Shown here piece by piece: positions 9,156 through 20,439 of a stretch of 64,000 bases of DNA (positions within the stretch are counted from its first letter, which is position 1; every line of letters begins with the position of its first letter). Under the pieces are notes generated by a model. The model did no database searches. It saw nothing but the letters and a program-made list of their open reading frames with translations, and was not told the origin of the DNA. The translations under genes were made by a program, and so were the position numbers. The stretch comes from Steroidobacteraceae bacterium (GTDB taxonomy: Bacteria; Pseudomonadota; Gammaproteobacteria; Steroidobacterales; Steroidobacteraceae), in contig JAQSWD010000003.1 in the NCBI GenBank assembly GCA_029266835.1, positions 1 to 64,000 on the forward strand, read 5' to 3'.

Positions 9156-11330
9156 ATGAATGACACTTCCCCGATTCTTCAGGGCCTGAACGACGCTCAA
9201 CGCCAGGCCGTTTCCGCTCCCGTGGGTCCCGTGCTGGTTCTCGCTGGCGCCGGCTCGGGCAAGACGCGCGTGCTCACGCATCGCATCGCGTGGGTGATAC
9301 AAAATGAAGGCGCGTCGCCGTATTCCATCCTGGCGGTCACGTTCACCAACAAGGCCGCGGCCGAGATGCGCCAGCGCATCGAAAGGTTGTTAGGCGTGCC
9401 GGGCGGCGCCATGTGGGTGGGCACTTTCCACGGCATCGCGCACCGGCTGCTGCGCCTGCACTGGCGCGAGGCCAACCTGCCGCAAAGTTTCCAGATCCTC
9501 GACGGCGAGGACCAGCTGCGGCTGATCAAGAAGATCCTCAAGGCGATGGAGCTGGACGAGACGCGCTGGGTGCCGCGCGAAGTGCAGTGGTTCATCAACC
9601 ATAACAAGGACGAGGGCCACCGCCCGGGCACGCTCAAGGACGGCGGCGACCCGACGCGCGCCACCATGTTGCGCGTGTACAAGGAATACGAAGCCCAGTG
9701 CCAACGCACGGGCGTCGTCGATTTCGCCGAGCTGCTACTGCGCGCCTACGAGCTTTGCCGCGACAACGCCGCGCTGATCGGCCATTACCGCCGACGCTTC
9801 AAGCACGTGCTGATCGACGAGTTTCAGGACACCAATGCCATCCAGTACGCCTGGGCGCTGCTGATCGCGGGCGCGGATGGCGCGCCCTTCATCGTCGGCG
9901 ACGACGACCAGTCCATCTACCGCTGGCGCGGCGCCCGAGTGGAGAATCTCACGCGGTTCACTCGCGACTATCCCACCGCCAGGATGTACCGCCTGGAGCA
10001 GAACTACCGCTCCACCGGCAACATCCTCAAGGCCGCGAACGCGCTGATTTCGCACAACACCGGCCGCCTGGGCAAGAACCTGTGGACCGAGGGCAAGGAC
10101 GGCGAACGCATCAAGCTGTACGCCGCGTTCAATGAACGCGACGAGGCCGAGTTCGTCATGAACCGGATCCGCGAGTGGCACAACGCCGGCAATCCGCGCC
10201 GTGACGTGGCCATCCTCTACCGCAGCAACGCGCAATCGCGCGTGTTCGAAGAAATCTTCATGTCGGCGCGCATTCCGTACAAGGTGTACGGCGGCCTGCG
10301 GTTCTTCGAACGCGCGGAAATCAAGGATGCGCTGGCCTATCTACGCGTGATCACCAATCATGCCGACGACGCGTCGTTCGAGCGCGTCGTGAACCTGCCC
10401 ACGCGCGGCATCGGCGCCACCTCGCTGGACAAGGTCCGCGAGCAGGCCAAGGCCAGCAGCGTTTCGATGTGGGATGCGGCCGCGCATGCCGTTGCCCATG
10501 GCCTGCTCGGCCCCAAGGCCGAGGCCGCATTGAACGGCTTCCTCAAGCTCGTCGACCAGCTCGGCAACGACATCGCCGGCCTCGAACTGCACGAGCAGGT
10601 GGATCACGTGATCAACAACTCCGGTCTCGTGGAGCACCACAAGAAGGAAAAGGCTTCGGATCGCGGCGAAGCGCGCGTGGAGAACCTGAACGAACTCGTG
10701 TCCGCGGCGCGAGGATGGGCGCCCGACGTGGCGAGCACGGACGAAGAGCCCATGCCGCCGCTGCAGGCCTTCCTCGCGCATGCCGTGCTGGAATCCGGCG
10801 AAGGCCAGGCCGAGGCCTGGGAAGACTGCGTTCAGATGATGACGCTGCACACCGCCAAGGGACTGGAGTTTCCGCTGGTGTTCCTCGCCGGCATGGAAGA
10901 CGGCCTGTTCCCGCATCAGCGTTCGCTGAACGACGAGGAAGGTCTCGAGGAAGAGCGCCGCCTCGCGTACGTGGGCACCACGCGCGCGATGAAGCAGCTG
11001 TACGTCACCTACGCCGAGCAGCGTCGCCTGCACGGCATGGACAACTTCGGCACGCCGTCGCGATTCATCAACGAGATCCCCGAGGAACTGGTGGAAGAGG
11101 TGCGGCCGCGCATCCAGATCTCGCGTCCCGTGGCCGCGGGACGCTTCAAGGCGCCGATCGACGAGTTGGCCCCAGGCGTCAAGCTCGGCGCGCGCGTGCG
11201 CCACAAGAAGTTCGGCGAGGGCGTCATCCTCAAGGTGGAAGGCCAGGGCCCGCAGGCCAACATCCAGGTGAACTTCGCATCTTTGGGCGTGAAGATCATG
11301 ATGCTCGAATATCTCGAGGTGGTGCGATGA
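9156..11330 (+). CDS. uvrD: DNA helicase II / UvrD-Rep superfamily ATP-dependent helicase
   Basis: LNDAQRQAVSAP...LAGAGSGKTRVLTHRIAWVI; DEFQDTN; VGDDDQSIYRWRGA; MTLHTAKGLEFPLVFLAGMEDGLFPHQRS. Confidence 0.95.
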   Translation: MNDTSPILQGLNDAQRQAVSAPVGPVLVLAGAGSGKTRVLTHRIAWVIQNEGASPYSILAVTFTNKAAAEMRQRIERLLGVPGGAMWVGTFHGIAHRLLRLHWREANLPQSFQILDGEDQLRLIKKILKAMELDETRWVPREVQWFINHNKDEGHRPGTLKDGGDPTRATMLRVYKEYEAQCQRTGVVDFAELLLRAYELCRDNAALIGHYRRRFKHVLIDEFQDTNAIQYAWALLIAGADGAPFIVGDDDQSIYRWRGARVENLTRFTRDYPTARMYRLEQNYRSTGNILKAANALISHNTGRLGKNLWTEGKDGERIKLYAAFNERDEAEFVMNRIREWHNAGNPRRDVAILYRSNAQSRVFEEIFMSARIPYKVYGGLRFFERAEIKDALAYLRVITNHADDASFERVVNLPTRGIGATSLDKVREQAKASSVSMWDAAAHAVAHGLLGPKAEAALNGFLKLVDQLGNDIAGLELHEQVDHVINNSGLVEHHKKEKASDRGEARVENLNELVSAARGWAPDVASTDEEPMPPLQAFLAHAVLESGEGQAEAWEDCVQMMTLHTAKGLEFPLVFLAGMEDGLFPHQRSLNDEEGLEEERRLAYVGTTRAMKQLYVTYAEQRRLHGMDNFGTPSRFINEIPEELVEEVRPRIQISRPVAAGRFKAPIDELAPGVKLGARVRHKKFGEGVILKVEGQGPQANIQVNFASLGVKIMMLEYLEVVR

Positions 11331-12166
11331 GTTTTTCCGACAAGCTGCAGGCAGCCTGGAAGGCCAGCAACTCGCTGGTCTGCGTGGGTCTCGACCCCGA
11401 GCCCAGGAAGTTTCCGAACGGCTTTCGGGATGCGCCCGGCGGCATCTTCGAATTCAACAAGGCGATTGTCGACGCCACCCGGGACCTGGTCTGCGCGTAC
11501 AAGCCGCAGTTCGCGCATTACGCCGCGCACGGCGCGGAGCAGCAGCTCGAGCACACCATCGACTACATCAAGGCCACGGCGCCGAATGCCATCGTCATTC
11601 TCGACTCCAAGCGCGGCGACGTCGGCAGCACAGCCGAGCAATACGCGCAGGAGGCGTTCGAGCGTTACGGTGCCGATGCCGTCACCGTGAACCCTTATCT
11701 CGGTCGCGATTCGGTAGAGCCCTTCCTGAAGCACACCGACAAAGGCGTCATCATCCTTTGCCGCACCTCGAATCCCGGTGCGCGCGACCTGCAGGACCTG
11801 CATGTCGGGCCGGGCAAGATGCTGTTCCAGCACGTGGCGGAAACCGTCGCCAGGGAATGGAACGCCGCTGGCAATTGCATGATCGTGGTGGGGGCTACCT
11901 ACCCCGACGAACTGGCGGACATCCGCAGGCGCGTCGGTGATCTGCCTTTCCTCGTGCCCGGCGTCGGCGCGCAGGGCGGCGATGTCGCCAAGGTGATGGC
12001 CGCGGGCAGGACCGCAGCGGGCACCGGGCTGGTGATCAGTTCATCGCGCGCCATTCTCTACGCCAGTGGCGGCGACGATTTCGCCGCGGCGGCGCGCAAG
12101 GCAGCGCAGGACTTGCGCGATTCGATCAATGCTCACCGGCAGGCTCCGGTAGTTTCATCACGCTGA
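11327..12166 (+). CDS. pyrF: orotidine 5'-phosphate decarboxylase
   Basis: LVCVGLDPEPRKFP...VILDSKRGDVGSTAEQYA; ATGA overlap with uvrD. Confidence 0.93.
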   Translation: MSFSDKLQAAWKASNSLVCVGLDPEPRKFPNGFRDAPGGIFEFNKAIVDATRDLVCAYKPQFAHYAAHGAEQQLEHTIDYIKATAPNAIVILDSKRGDVGSTAEQYAQEAFERYGADAVTVNPYLGRDSVEPFLKHTDKGVIILCRTSNPGARDLQDLHVGPGKMLFQHVAETVAREWNAAGNCMIVVGATYPDELADIRRRVGDLPFLVPGVGAQGGDVAKVMAAGRTAAGTGLVISSSRAILYASGGDDFAAAARKAAQDLRDSINAHRQAPVVSSR

Positions 12167-12196
12167 CCACGCCTGCCTGGCTATCTACCTGGAGCG

Positions 12197-12628
12197 CTAT
12201 GGGCCCCAGCGGAAGATCGGCGGCGGCACCTTGTCAGGCGGGCCAGGGGGTGGCGCGTTGAGATCCGGCAACAGGATGCGCCAGGACTGAGTGGGGTTCG
12301 TCACCGCCCACCAGAGGGGCAGCAGGGGCATTCCCGACGGAATGGGTTGCTCCGACTTCACGGGAAGCAGCGGCACATTGGCCTGGACCAGGACGGTATT
12401 CCGCTCCTCCTCACGTCCGGCCAGCAGCGCGCGGAATTCCTCCGGAGTCATGTATTTGCGGACGTCGCCGACGCGCAGGTCCAGCTTCCTGGGCAGCGGT
12501 TCAGCATCGTTGCCGGCCGCCAGCCGGGCGGGAGCGGCGACGGCCGCAGCGGCAGGCCTGGTGGGCTCCGCGGCCTGGGTAGCCGTGCAAACCAGCAATG
12601 CTCCAGCGATCAGGATGCCGCGATTCAT
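12197..12628 (-). CDS. exported hypothetical protein, proline-rich C-terminus
   Basis: Signal peptide MNRGILIAGALLVCTATQAAE; tail PDLNAPPPGPPDKVPPPIFRWGP. Confidence 0.6.
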   Translation of the reverse strand: MNRGILIAGALLVCTATQAAEPTRPAAAAVAAPARLAAGNDAEPLPRKLDLRVGDVRKYMTPEEFRALLAGREEERNTVLVQANVPLLPVKSEQPIPSGMPLLPLWWAVTNPTQSWRILLPDLNAPPPGPPDKVPPPIFRWGP

Positions 12629-12707
12629 GTGATCTCCCGAACAACCCCTGGCGACTGTATTCCATGCGACAGCCGCGGCCATCAGTGGGTTCCACTACAA
12701 TAACCCC

Positions 12708-14081
12708 ATGAAGATCGTGATCCTCGGCGCCGGGCAGGTAGGGCGTACAGCGGCTTACCACCTGTCCCGGGAGGAAGCCAACGAGGTCACGGTGGTCGAC
12801 ACCAACGAAGAGGTGTTGCGCGACCTGCAGGACCGCCTCGACATCCGCACCGTGGCGGGCAATGCCGCCTATCCCTCGGTCCTGGAAGCGGCGGGTACGG
12901 CCTCGGCGGATATCATCGTTGCGCTCACCTCCAGCGACGAAGTGAACATGATGGCCTGCGAGGTGGCGTACACGCTGTACCGCACGCGCACGAAGATCGC
13001 GCGCATCCGTTCCTCGGAGTACACGCGACACCCCAAGCTGTTTGCCGACGAGGCGCTGTCCGTCGACGTGTGGATCAGCCCCGAGCAGCTGGTCACCGAA
13101 TACATCGCGCAGCTCATCAAGTTTCCGGGAGCGTTGCAGGTGCTGGACTTCGCCGATGGCCGCGTGCGCCTGGTGGGCATCCGCGCGCGCAAGGGCGGCC
13201 TGCTGGTGTCGCAGAAGCTCAAGGCGCTCAAGGAGCATCATCCGAATACCGATGCACGCGTGGTGGCTATCTACCGTGACGGCCGCAGCATCATTCCCGA
13301 TGGCGAGACGATCATCCACGAGAACGACGAGGTGTTCTTCCTGGCGGCGCGCGATGACATCCGCAAGTTCATGAGCGAAATCCGCAAGGAAGAAGCGCCG
13401 GCCAAACGCGTGGTGATCGCCGGCGGCGGCAACATCGGCCTGGCGCTGGCCCGCCGGCTCGAGGACGAGAACCAGGTGAAGCTGATAGAGCGTGATCCCC
13501 GGCGCGCGCGACGTATCTCGGAGGTGCTGCTCAACACCATCGTGCTCAATGGCGACGCGGCCGACGAGGAACTGCTCATCGAGGAGAACATCGACAGCTG
13601 CGACGTGTTCGCCGCGCTGACCAACTCCGAGGAAGCCAACATCCTCTCGGCCATGCTGGCGAAGCGGCTGGGCGCGCGCAAGGTGATGGCGCTGATCAAC
13701 AAGCCTTCGTACGCCGATCTCATGGAGAGCGGCAACATCGACATCGCCATCTCGCCGCAGACCATCACCATCGGCTCGCTGCTGGCGCACGTACGGCGCG
13801 GCGACGTGGTGCGCGTGCACTCGCTGCGCCGTGGCGCGGCGGAAGCCCTCGAGGCCGTGGTGCATGGCACCGACAAGACTTCGCGCGTGGTGGGCCGGAA
13901 GATCGGCGACATCCAGCTTCCCGAAGGCGCGATCATCGGCGCCGTGGTGCGCGGCGACCAGGTGACCATCGCCCACCACGACACGATGATCCACAACGAC
14001 GATCACGTGATCGTGTTCCTCTCCGATCGCCGCCACGTGGAGCAGGTGGAGCGCCTGTTCTCCGGGCCCGGCGGGCGTTAG
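12708..14081 (+). CDS. trkA: Trk system potassium uptake protein TrkA
   Basis: MKIVILGAGQVGRTAAYHLSREEANEVTVVDTNEE, two RCK repeats. Confidence 0.95.
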   Translation: MKIVILGAGQVGRTAAYHLSREEANEVTVVDTNEEVLRDLQDRLDIRTVAGNAAYPSVLEAAGTASADIIVALTSSDEVNMMACEVAYTLYRTRTKIARIRSSEYTRHPKLFADEALSVDVWISPEQLVTEYIAQLIKFPGALQVLDFADGRVRLVGIRARKGGLLVSQKLKALKEHHPNTDARVVAIYRDGRSIIPDGETIIHENDEVFFLAARDDIRKFMSEIRKEEAPAKRVVIAGGGNIGLALARRLEDENQVKLIERDPRRARRISEVLLNTIVLNGDAADEELLIEENIDSCDVFAALTNSEEANILSAMLAKRLGARKVMALINKPSYADLMESGNIDIAISPQTITIGSLLAHVRRGDVVRVHSLRRGAAEALEAVVHGTDKTSRVVGRKIGDIQLPEGAIIGAVVRGDQVTIAHHDTMIHNDDHVIVFLSDRRHVEQVERLFSGPGGR

Positions 14082-14093
14082 TCAGACCGGCAG

Positions 14094-15542
14094 ATGCTGG
14101 CAGTCGCACACCTTCTGGGCCTGATGATGGCCTTCTTCGGCCTCATCTACCTGCTGCCCATCGCCTGGTCATTGGCGGTGAGCGACGGCGCCGTCATGGA
14201 TTTCGTGATCGCCGGCGGCATCAACATCGTCGCCGGCCTCCTGATTGCGGGGCTCACGAAGCGCTTTCGCCGCGAACTCAAGCCCCGCGACGGATTTCTG
14301 CTGGTCACCTCGGCCTGGGTACTGATGTCCGCGTCCGCGGCCATTCCTCTCATGATCGCGTTGCCGGACCTGTCGTTCACCGACGCGTACTTCGAGGCCA
14401 TGTCGGGCCTGACCACCACCGGCTCGACGGTGCTCAGCCAGCTCGACGACCTGCCGCAGTCGATAAACATCTGGCGGCACACGCTTCATTGGCTGGGCGG
14501 TATCGGGATCATCGTCCTGGTGGTGGCCGTGCTGCCTTTGCTGGGTGTCGGCGGCATGCAGCTCTACAAGGCCGAGACGCCGGGCCCGGTCAAGGACGAA
14601 AAGCTCACGCCCCGCATCACGGAAACCGCGAAGGCATTGTGGTTCACGTATCTCGCCATCTCGGTGCTGGGAATCATGGGGCTGAGGATTGCGGGAATGA
14701 GCTGGTTCGACGCGGTATGCCATGGATTTTCCGCCATCGCGCTCGGAGGCTTCTCCAGCCATGACGTCAGCGTGGGGTACTTCGAATCGGTGGGCGTTGA
14801 GCTGGTGTTGATCGTCATCATGGTGGTGGCGACATTGAACTTCTCACGGCATTTCCTGGCGTTCAGGAACCTCTCTTTCAAGCCTTACAAGACGGACTCC
14901 GAGGCCAAGGCCGTACTGATCGTTCTCGGCGTGTCGGTGATGCTGGTGTCTTTCGTGCTGTGGGCCGACGGTACATACCCCACGTCACTGGAAGGATTCC
15001 GTCACTCGGTCTTCAACGTGATATCCATCGCTACCACCACGGGATTCGTGACCGAAGACTACGAGAAGTGGCCGGCCTTCCTGCCGATGTGGCTGATCTT
15101 CCTGAGCTGCATCACCTGCAGCACCGGCTCGACCGGCGGCGGCATCAAGATGTTCCGCACGCTGTTGCTGGTGCGGCAGGCGCGCCGCGAACTCAAGCAA
15201 TTGGTGCATCCCAACGCCGTCATCCCCATCCGCATCGGCGGCCAGGCTGTGCCGGAGCGGGTCGTTTACTCGGTGCTTGCTTTCATCTTCCTCTACTTCG
15301 GCACGATCCTCGTGCTGGCATTCGCACAGCTCGCCGCCGGACTGGATCTCGTCTCGGCCTTTTCTTCAGTGGTGAGTTCCATCAACAACATGGGCCCCGG
15401 ACTGGGTGCGGTGGGACCGTCCACCAACTTCCAGGCACTCACCGACGTGCAGACCTGGATCTGCACGGCGGCGATGCTGATCGGCCGACTGGAAGTGTTC
15501 ACGGTGCTGGTGCTGTTCACCGCGGGGTTCTGGCGCAAGTAA
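14094..15542 (+). CDS. trkH: Trk potassium uptake transmembrane protein TrkH
   Basis: SGLTTTGSTVL, HWLGGIGIIVLVVAVLPLLGVGGMQLY, STGSTGGGIKMFR selectivity-filter repeats. Confidence 0.95.
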   Translation: MLAVAHLLGLMMAFFGLIYLLPIAWSLAVSDGAVMDFVIAGGINIVAGLLIAGLTKRFRRELKPRDGFLLVTSAWVLMSASAAIPLMIALPDLSFTDAYFEAMSGLTTTGSTVLSQLDDLPQSINIWRHTLHWLGGIGIIVLVVAVLPLLGVGGMQLYKAETPGPVKDEKLTPRITETAKALWFTYLAISVLGIMGLRIAGMSWFDAVCHGFSAIALGGFSSHDVSVGYFESVGVELVLIVIMVVATLNFSRHFLAFRNLSFKPYKTDSEAKAVLIVLGVSVMLVSFVLWADGTYPTSLEGFRHSVFNVISIATTTGFVTEDYEKWPAFLPMWLIFLSCITCSTGSTGGGIKMFRTLLLVRQARRELKQLVHPNAVIPIRIGGQAVPERVVYSVLAFIFLYFGTILVLAFAQLAAGLDLVSAFSSVVSSINNMGPGLGAVGPSTNFQALTDVQTWICTAAMLIGRLEVFTVLVLFTAGFWRK

Positions 15543-15561
15543 CCGGCGGGTGCCGGCACCT

Positions 15562-15990
15562 CTAACTACGGATATAGCTCTCGAGGTCCGCGATCGTGCG
15601 TTCCTGCTCTTCGATCACCGCGCGCACCAGGTCGCCGATGCTGAGCACACCCACCACGCGTTCGCCGTTCACCACCGGCAGATGGCGGATGCGCCGGTCG
15701 GTCATGAGGCGCATGCAGTCGTGCGCATCTTCGCGCGGTGACACCGTGAAAACCTTGCCGGTCATGATGGCGTTGACCGGGGTTTCGGTGGAGGAGCGGC
15801 CCAGCAGCACTACCTTGCGTGCGTAGTCACGCTCGGAAACGATGCCGACGAGTTTGTCGCCCGACATCACCACCAATGCGCCGATGTGATGCTCGGCCAT
15901 CTTGCGGATGGCGGCCAGGACCGGTTCGTTCGGCCCGATCGAGTACACGCCCTTGGGCTTGTGATCCAGCAACTGTTGCACGGAAAGCAT
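15562..15990 (-). CDS. CBS domain-containing protein
   Basis: Two CBS repeats (KMAEHHIGALVVMSGDKLVGIVSERDYARKV; MTDRRIRHLPVVNGERVVGVLSIGDLVRAVI). Confidence 0.93.
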   Translation of the reverse strand: MLSVQQLLDHKPKGVYSIGPNEPVLAAIRKMAEHHIGALVVMSGDKLVGIVSERDYARKVVLLGRSSTETPVNAIMTGKVFTVSPREDAHDCMRLMTDRRIRHLPVVNGERVVGVLSIGDLVRAVIEEQERTIADLESYIRS

Positions 15991-16039
15991 GGTGACCTCC
16001 GGCGGCCCTTCCCTGGCCGTCTAACTACAGGTTACGACT

Positions 16040-16479
16040 TCAAACGGGCGCGACCGTCAGCACCGCGCCATTCACCCCGGTGACGCGCACCCGCGCGCCG
16101 GCCGGCAGCTCGGGCCCGGAAACCTTCCAGACGCTATCTCCGACCTTGGCCTTGCCCGAACCCTGCTCGATGGGTTCGATCAGCACGAACTCGCTGCCAA
16201 TGTACTGCACGCCGCGCTGGTTGAGCGTCGGCTGTTCTTCCTTCTCGGGGTTCTTTTTCCGGTAATTGAGGTAGGCCAGCATCAGCACCACCCCGAGAAC
16301 CGCGAAACCGATCCACTGCCACTGCCACGGAATGGGCAGGACGACGATCAGCAACCCGATGATGGCCGCGGATGCCGCGAACCAGATGGCGATGGCGCCG
16401 GGCATCACGGTCTCGAGCGCGGCGAGCACCACCGCGAACACGATCCACTGCCACCAGACCATGTTCGTGAGAAAGGTCC

Positions 16480-16483
<4 letters not shown>
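16040..16483 (-). CDS. NfeD family protein
   Basis: TM segments followed by OB-like tail ([35 protein letters not shown]); adjacent to SPFH gene. Confidence 0.88.
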
Positions 16484-17460
<977 letters not shown>

Positions 17461-17688
17461 GTTCTTCTTCCCCTCTGGCCCTTGAGCCGATCATACGCCG
17501 AGGGTCGCAGAAACCGCACGTAGCTGCCCTGCGACATGGCCAGTCCGGCGCCCAGTCTGCGATGATTGCCGTGCCAGGGAAGCCAGCGAGAGCCAGCCCA
17601 AATTGATGGACCCCGAGTTGAAGGACGATGGGTCGATGACAATCAGAGGAGGCGCGCTGGGCATGAACGCAATTAGTATCCAGCCACC

Positions 17689-18177
17689 GTGTCAGAAGCC
17701 CCCATTCCCGAAATTCAGGTCGATCCCGATCACTTCGATGTCGTCACCACCGATGTCGTGCTGGTCGCGCAGCTCGAATCGACGTTCGCGTTATGTCTGT
17801 ATGACGCGGTGCTCGAATCCGGGGCGCTGATCCACCTGCGCGTGGGGCCTCCGGGCCGCGTGCAGGACCCCGAGCTGACCGACACCACGCTATCCACTGA
17901 CCTCCTGCTGCTGGATCGCTGCTTCGCGGAACTGCGAAAAGTGGAGCCGCGCGCGCAGCATTGGCAGGCGAAAGTGGTGGGCCAGGTGCAGGATTCCCCG
18001 GGCGCGCGCGAACGCTTCGACGGTGTTCGAGGCTTCCTTTCCGCCTTTCTCGCCGACACCAACGTGAAACTGATTTCCTGCGATACACACGTGGACCACG
18101 TTCAGCTGCTGCGGTTCCGTCCCGCAATGGGACACGTGCGCAGCGAGCCTCTTGCCGCGTCGCGCGCGGGAGGCTAA
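17689..18177 (+). CDS. CheD-like protein, degenerate active site
   Basis: QLESTFALCLYDAVLESGALIHLRVG resembles CheD LGSCVAVCLYD...GGxxHxxLP; C-terminal LLRFRPAMGHVR; GTG start. Confidence 0.6.
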   Translation: MSEAPIPEIQVDPDHFDVVTTDVVLVAQLESTFALCLYDAVLESGALIHLRVGPPGRVQDPELTDTTLSTDLLLLDRCFAELRKVEPRAQHWQAKVVGQVQDSPGARERFDGVRGFLSAFLADTNVKLISCDTHVDHVQLLRFRPAMGHVRSEPLAASRAGG

Positions 18178-18189
18178 AAAGGGCGCGCT

Positions 18190-19962
18190 ATGCGCCGTAT
18201 AACCATTGCCCTGTTGGCCCCGCTCGCGGGTTTTCTCATTGCCGCTCCGGCCCTCGCCGCCAAGAAGCCCGCGAATGCTCCGCTGCTGAAGCTGTTCGAC
18301 CAGGTCTGGCAGGAGGACCTCGCGGACGATCCGATCATGGCCACGCAGCTTGGCGACAATCGCTACAACGACAAGCTGCCCGACATGTCGCAGGCGGCGG
18401 TCGATGCCCGCAACGCGCGCAATTTCACCCGCCTCGCCACACTGCGCAAGATCAAGAAGGACAAGCTCGAAAAGGCCGACCTGCTCAATTTCGACCTGTT
18501 CGAGCGCGAGATCAACGACAAGATCAACGAAGCCACCTTCAAGTCCTACCTCTATTCCATCCGCAGCAACGAAGGTCCGCAGCAGCTGGCGGAAGTCTCC
18601 GAGTTCGCGCCCTTCGCGACCGTCAAGGACTACGACAACTGGATCGCCCGCATCAACGCCTCGGGCGTGTACTTCGACCAGTGGATCGCCCTGCTGCAGG
18701 TGGCAGTGAACGAACGCCGCGTCCAGCCGCGCGTCGTCATCAACAAGGTCATCGAGCAGATCAAGCCGCAGCTCGTGACCAATCCCGAGGATTCGGGCTT
18801 CTACACGCCATTCAAGAAGATGCCGGCCAGCATTCCGCAGGCCGAGCAGGAACGCCTGCAGGCCGCCGCCAAGGCGGCCATCCAGGCCACCGGCGTGCCA
18901 GCCTATCAGCGCTTCGAGAAGTTCCTGCGCGAGGTCTATCTACCGGGCTCGCGTGATTCGGTGGGCATCAAGGACACGCCGGACGGCGAGCAGTACTACC
19001 GCAATCGCATCGCGCACTTCACCACCATCTACAATCAGCAGCCGACCAACATCCATAACATCGGCCAGGCCGAGGTGAAGCGCATCCGCGCGGAGATGGA
19101 GAAGACGCTGGAAGGCATCAACTTCCTGGGCAACCTGGACCAGTTCCTGGTCTTCCTGCGCACTGACGACCGCTTCTATTACAAGACGCCGGAAGAACTA
19201 TTCGCCGCGTACGAGAAGACCGCCCGTGCGATCGAGCCGCAGCTTCCGAAGCTGTTCGGCAAGCTGCCGAAGACCCCGTTCGGCATCCGGGCCATTCCGG
19301 CGGCCAGCGCGCCCACCACGACCACGGCCTACTACCAGCCGCCGTCACTGGATGGCTCGCGCCAGGGCTACTACTATGTGAATCTGTACAAGCCCGAGTC
19401 GCGTCCGATCTGGGAAATCGAAGCCCTGACGGCGCATGAGTCGGTGCCGGGCCACCACCTTCAGATCGCGCTGTCGTATGAACTCAAGGGGATCCCGGAG
19501 TTCCGCCGCAACGCCGGCTACACGGGCTTCATCGAAGGCTGGGCGCTTTACTCAGAGAGCCTGGGCTCGGAGTTGGGCCTGTACACCGACCCCTTCCAGA
19601 AGATCGGTCAGCTGAACTACGACATGTGGCGCGCGGTACGCCTCGTGGTCGACACGGGCATCCACCAGTTCGGCTGGACCCGTGAGCAGGCGATCTACTT
19701 CTTCAAACAGAACACTGGCAAGAGCGACCAGGACATCCAGAACGAGGTGGATCGCTACATCTCCTGGCCGGGCCAGGCGCTGGCGTACAAGTTAGGTCAG
19801 CTCAAGATCCAGGCGTTGCGCGCCGAAGCCGAGAAGGCCTTGGGCAGCCGCTTCGACGTGCGTGCGTTCCACGACCAGATCCTGGGCAGCGGAGCGTTGC
19901 CGTTGTCGGTGCTCGAGACCGAGACCCGGGCCTGGATCGCCGCGCAGAGCGCTCGGCGGTAA
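18190..19962 (+). CDS. exported DUF885 family protein (M2/M3-like putative metallopeptidase)
   Basis: Signal peptide; ALTAHESVPGHHLQIALSYE motif; FRRNAGYTGFIEGWALYSESLG. Confidence 0.92.
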   Translation: MRRITIALLAPLAGFLIAAPALAAKKPANAPLLKLFDQVWQEDLADDPIMATQLGDNRYNDKLPDMSQAAVDARNARNFTRLATLRKIKKDKLEKADLLNFDLFEREINDKINEATFKSYLYSIRSNEGPQQLAEVSEFAPFATVKDYDNWIARINASGVYFDQWIALLQVAVNERRVQPRVVINKVIEQIKPQLVTNPEDSGFYTPFKKMPASIPQAEQERLQAAAKAAIQATGVPAYQRFEKFLREVYLPGSRDSVGIKDTPDGEQYYRNRIAHFTTIYNQQPTNIHNIGQAEVKRIRAEMEKTLEGINFLGNLDQFLVFLRTDDRFYYKTPEELFAAYEKTARAIEPQLPKLFGKLPKTPFGIRAIPAASAPTTTTAYYQPPSLDGSRQGYYYVNLYKPESRPIWEIEALTAHESVPGHHLQIALSYELKGIPEFRRNAGYTGFIEGWALYSESLGSELGLYTDPFQKIGQLNYDMWRAVRLVVDTGIHQFGWTREQAIYFFKQNTGKSDQDIQNEVDRYISWPGQALAYKLGQLKIQALRAEAEKALGSRFDVRAFHDQILGSGALPLSVLETETRAWIAAQSARR

Positions 19963-19978
19963 CCTTCAATAGAGCGCC

Positions 19979-20293
19979 TCATTCGCCGTCTCCGACGCGT
20001 TCGAGGCGCGCTTCCAGCGCATCGATCGCACTCATGAGCCGCGTGCAGCGGGTATCCGCCGCTGCACGCTGGCGCCTGGCCTGAGCCAGCACGTTCGCGT
20101 GAATGTCGTCACGCGCTTCCAGTAATTCGAGTTCGAACCGGGCCCGCGATGCCGCGCGGCTGGCGGCGGCGTACTGGCGATGCAGCTGCTCCAGTTGCTC
20201 GTCGAGCGCGCATTCGGCGACGTCGATGTCGTCTTGAAACCCGGCCGGGAAGTACGTGCCGCGCTGCTCAACCTGGGTGGAGATGTTGCTCAT
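19979..20293 (-). CDS. hypothetical coiled-coil protein
   Basis: 104 aa, heptad-like charged/alanine-rich composition. Confidence 0.5.
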   Translation of the reverse strand: MSNISTQVEQRGTYFPAGFQDDIDVAECALDEQLEQLHRQYAAASRAASRARFELELLEARDDIHANVLAQARRQRAAADTRCTRLMSAIDALEARLERVGDGE

Positions 20294-20439
20294 GATTCCT
20301 CGCCGGTTTGCCGTGGAGTCATGATTGCGTAACGGGATGTCTGCCAGATGTCGGCGCGATTACGGATCGCTGTCGGAGCGGGGAATGCTCGGGTTGTCAG
20401 ACGGCAACCGACGTCGCCGCGAGCATGCAGGGGAAGCGC

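Noticed and set aside
7919-9166. 415-aa minus-strand ORF antisense to the AI-2E transporter
   Set aside because: His/Arg/Gln/Glu-rich low-complexity translation typical of high-GC shadow frames; the plus strand has a clear conserved family.
12501-14036. 511-aa minus-strand ORF antisense to trkA
   Set aside because: Shadow ORF with biased composition; trkA on the plus strand is unambiguous.
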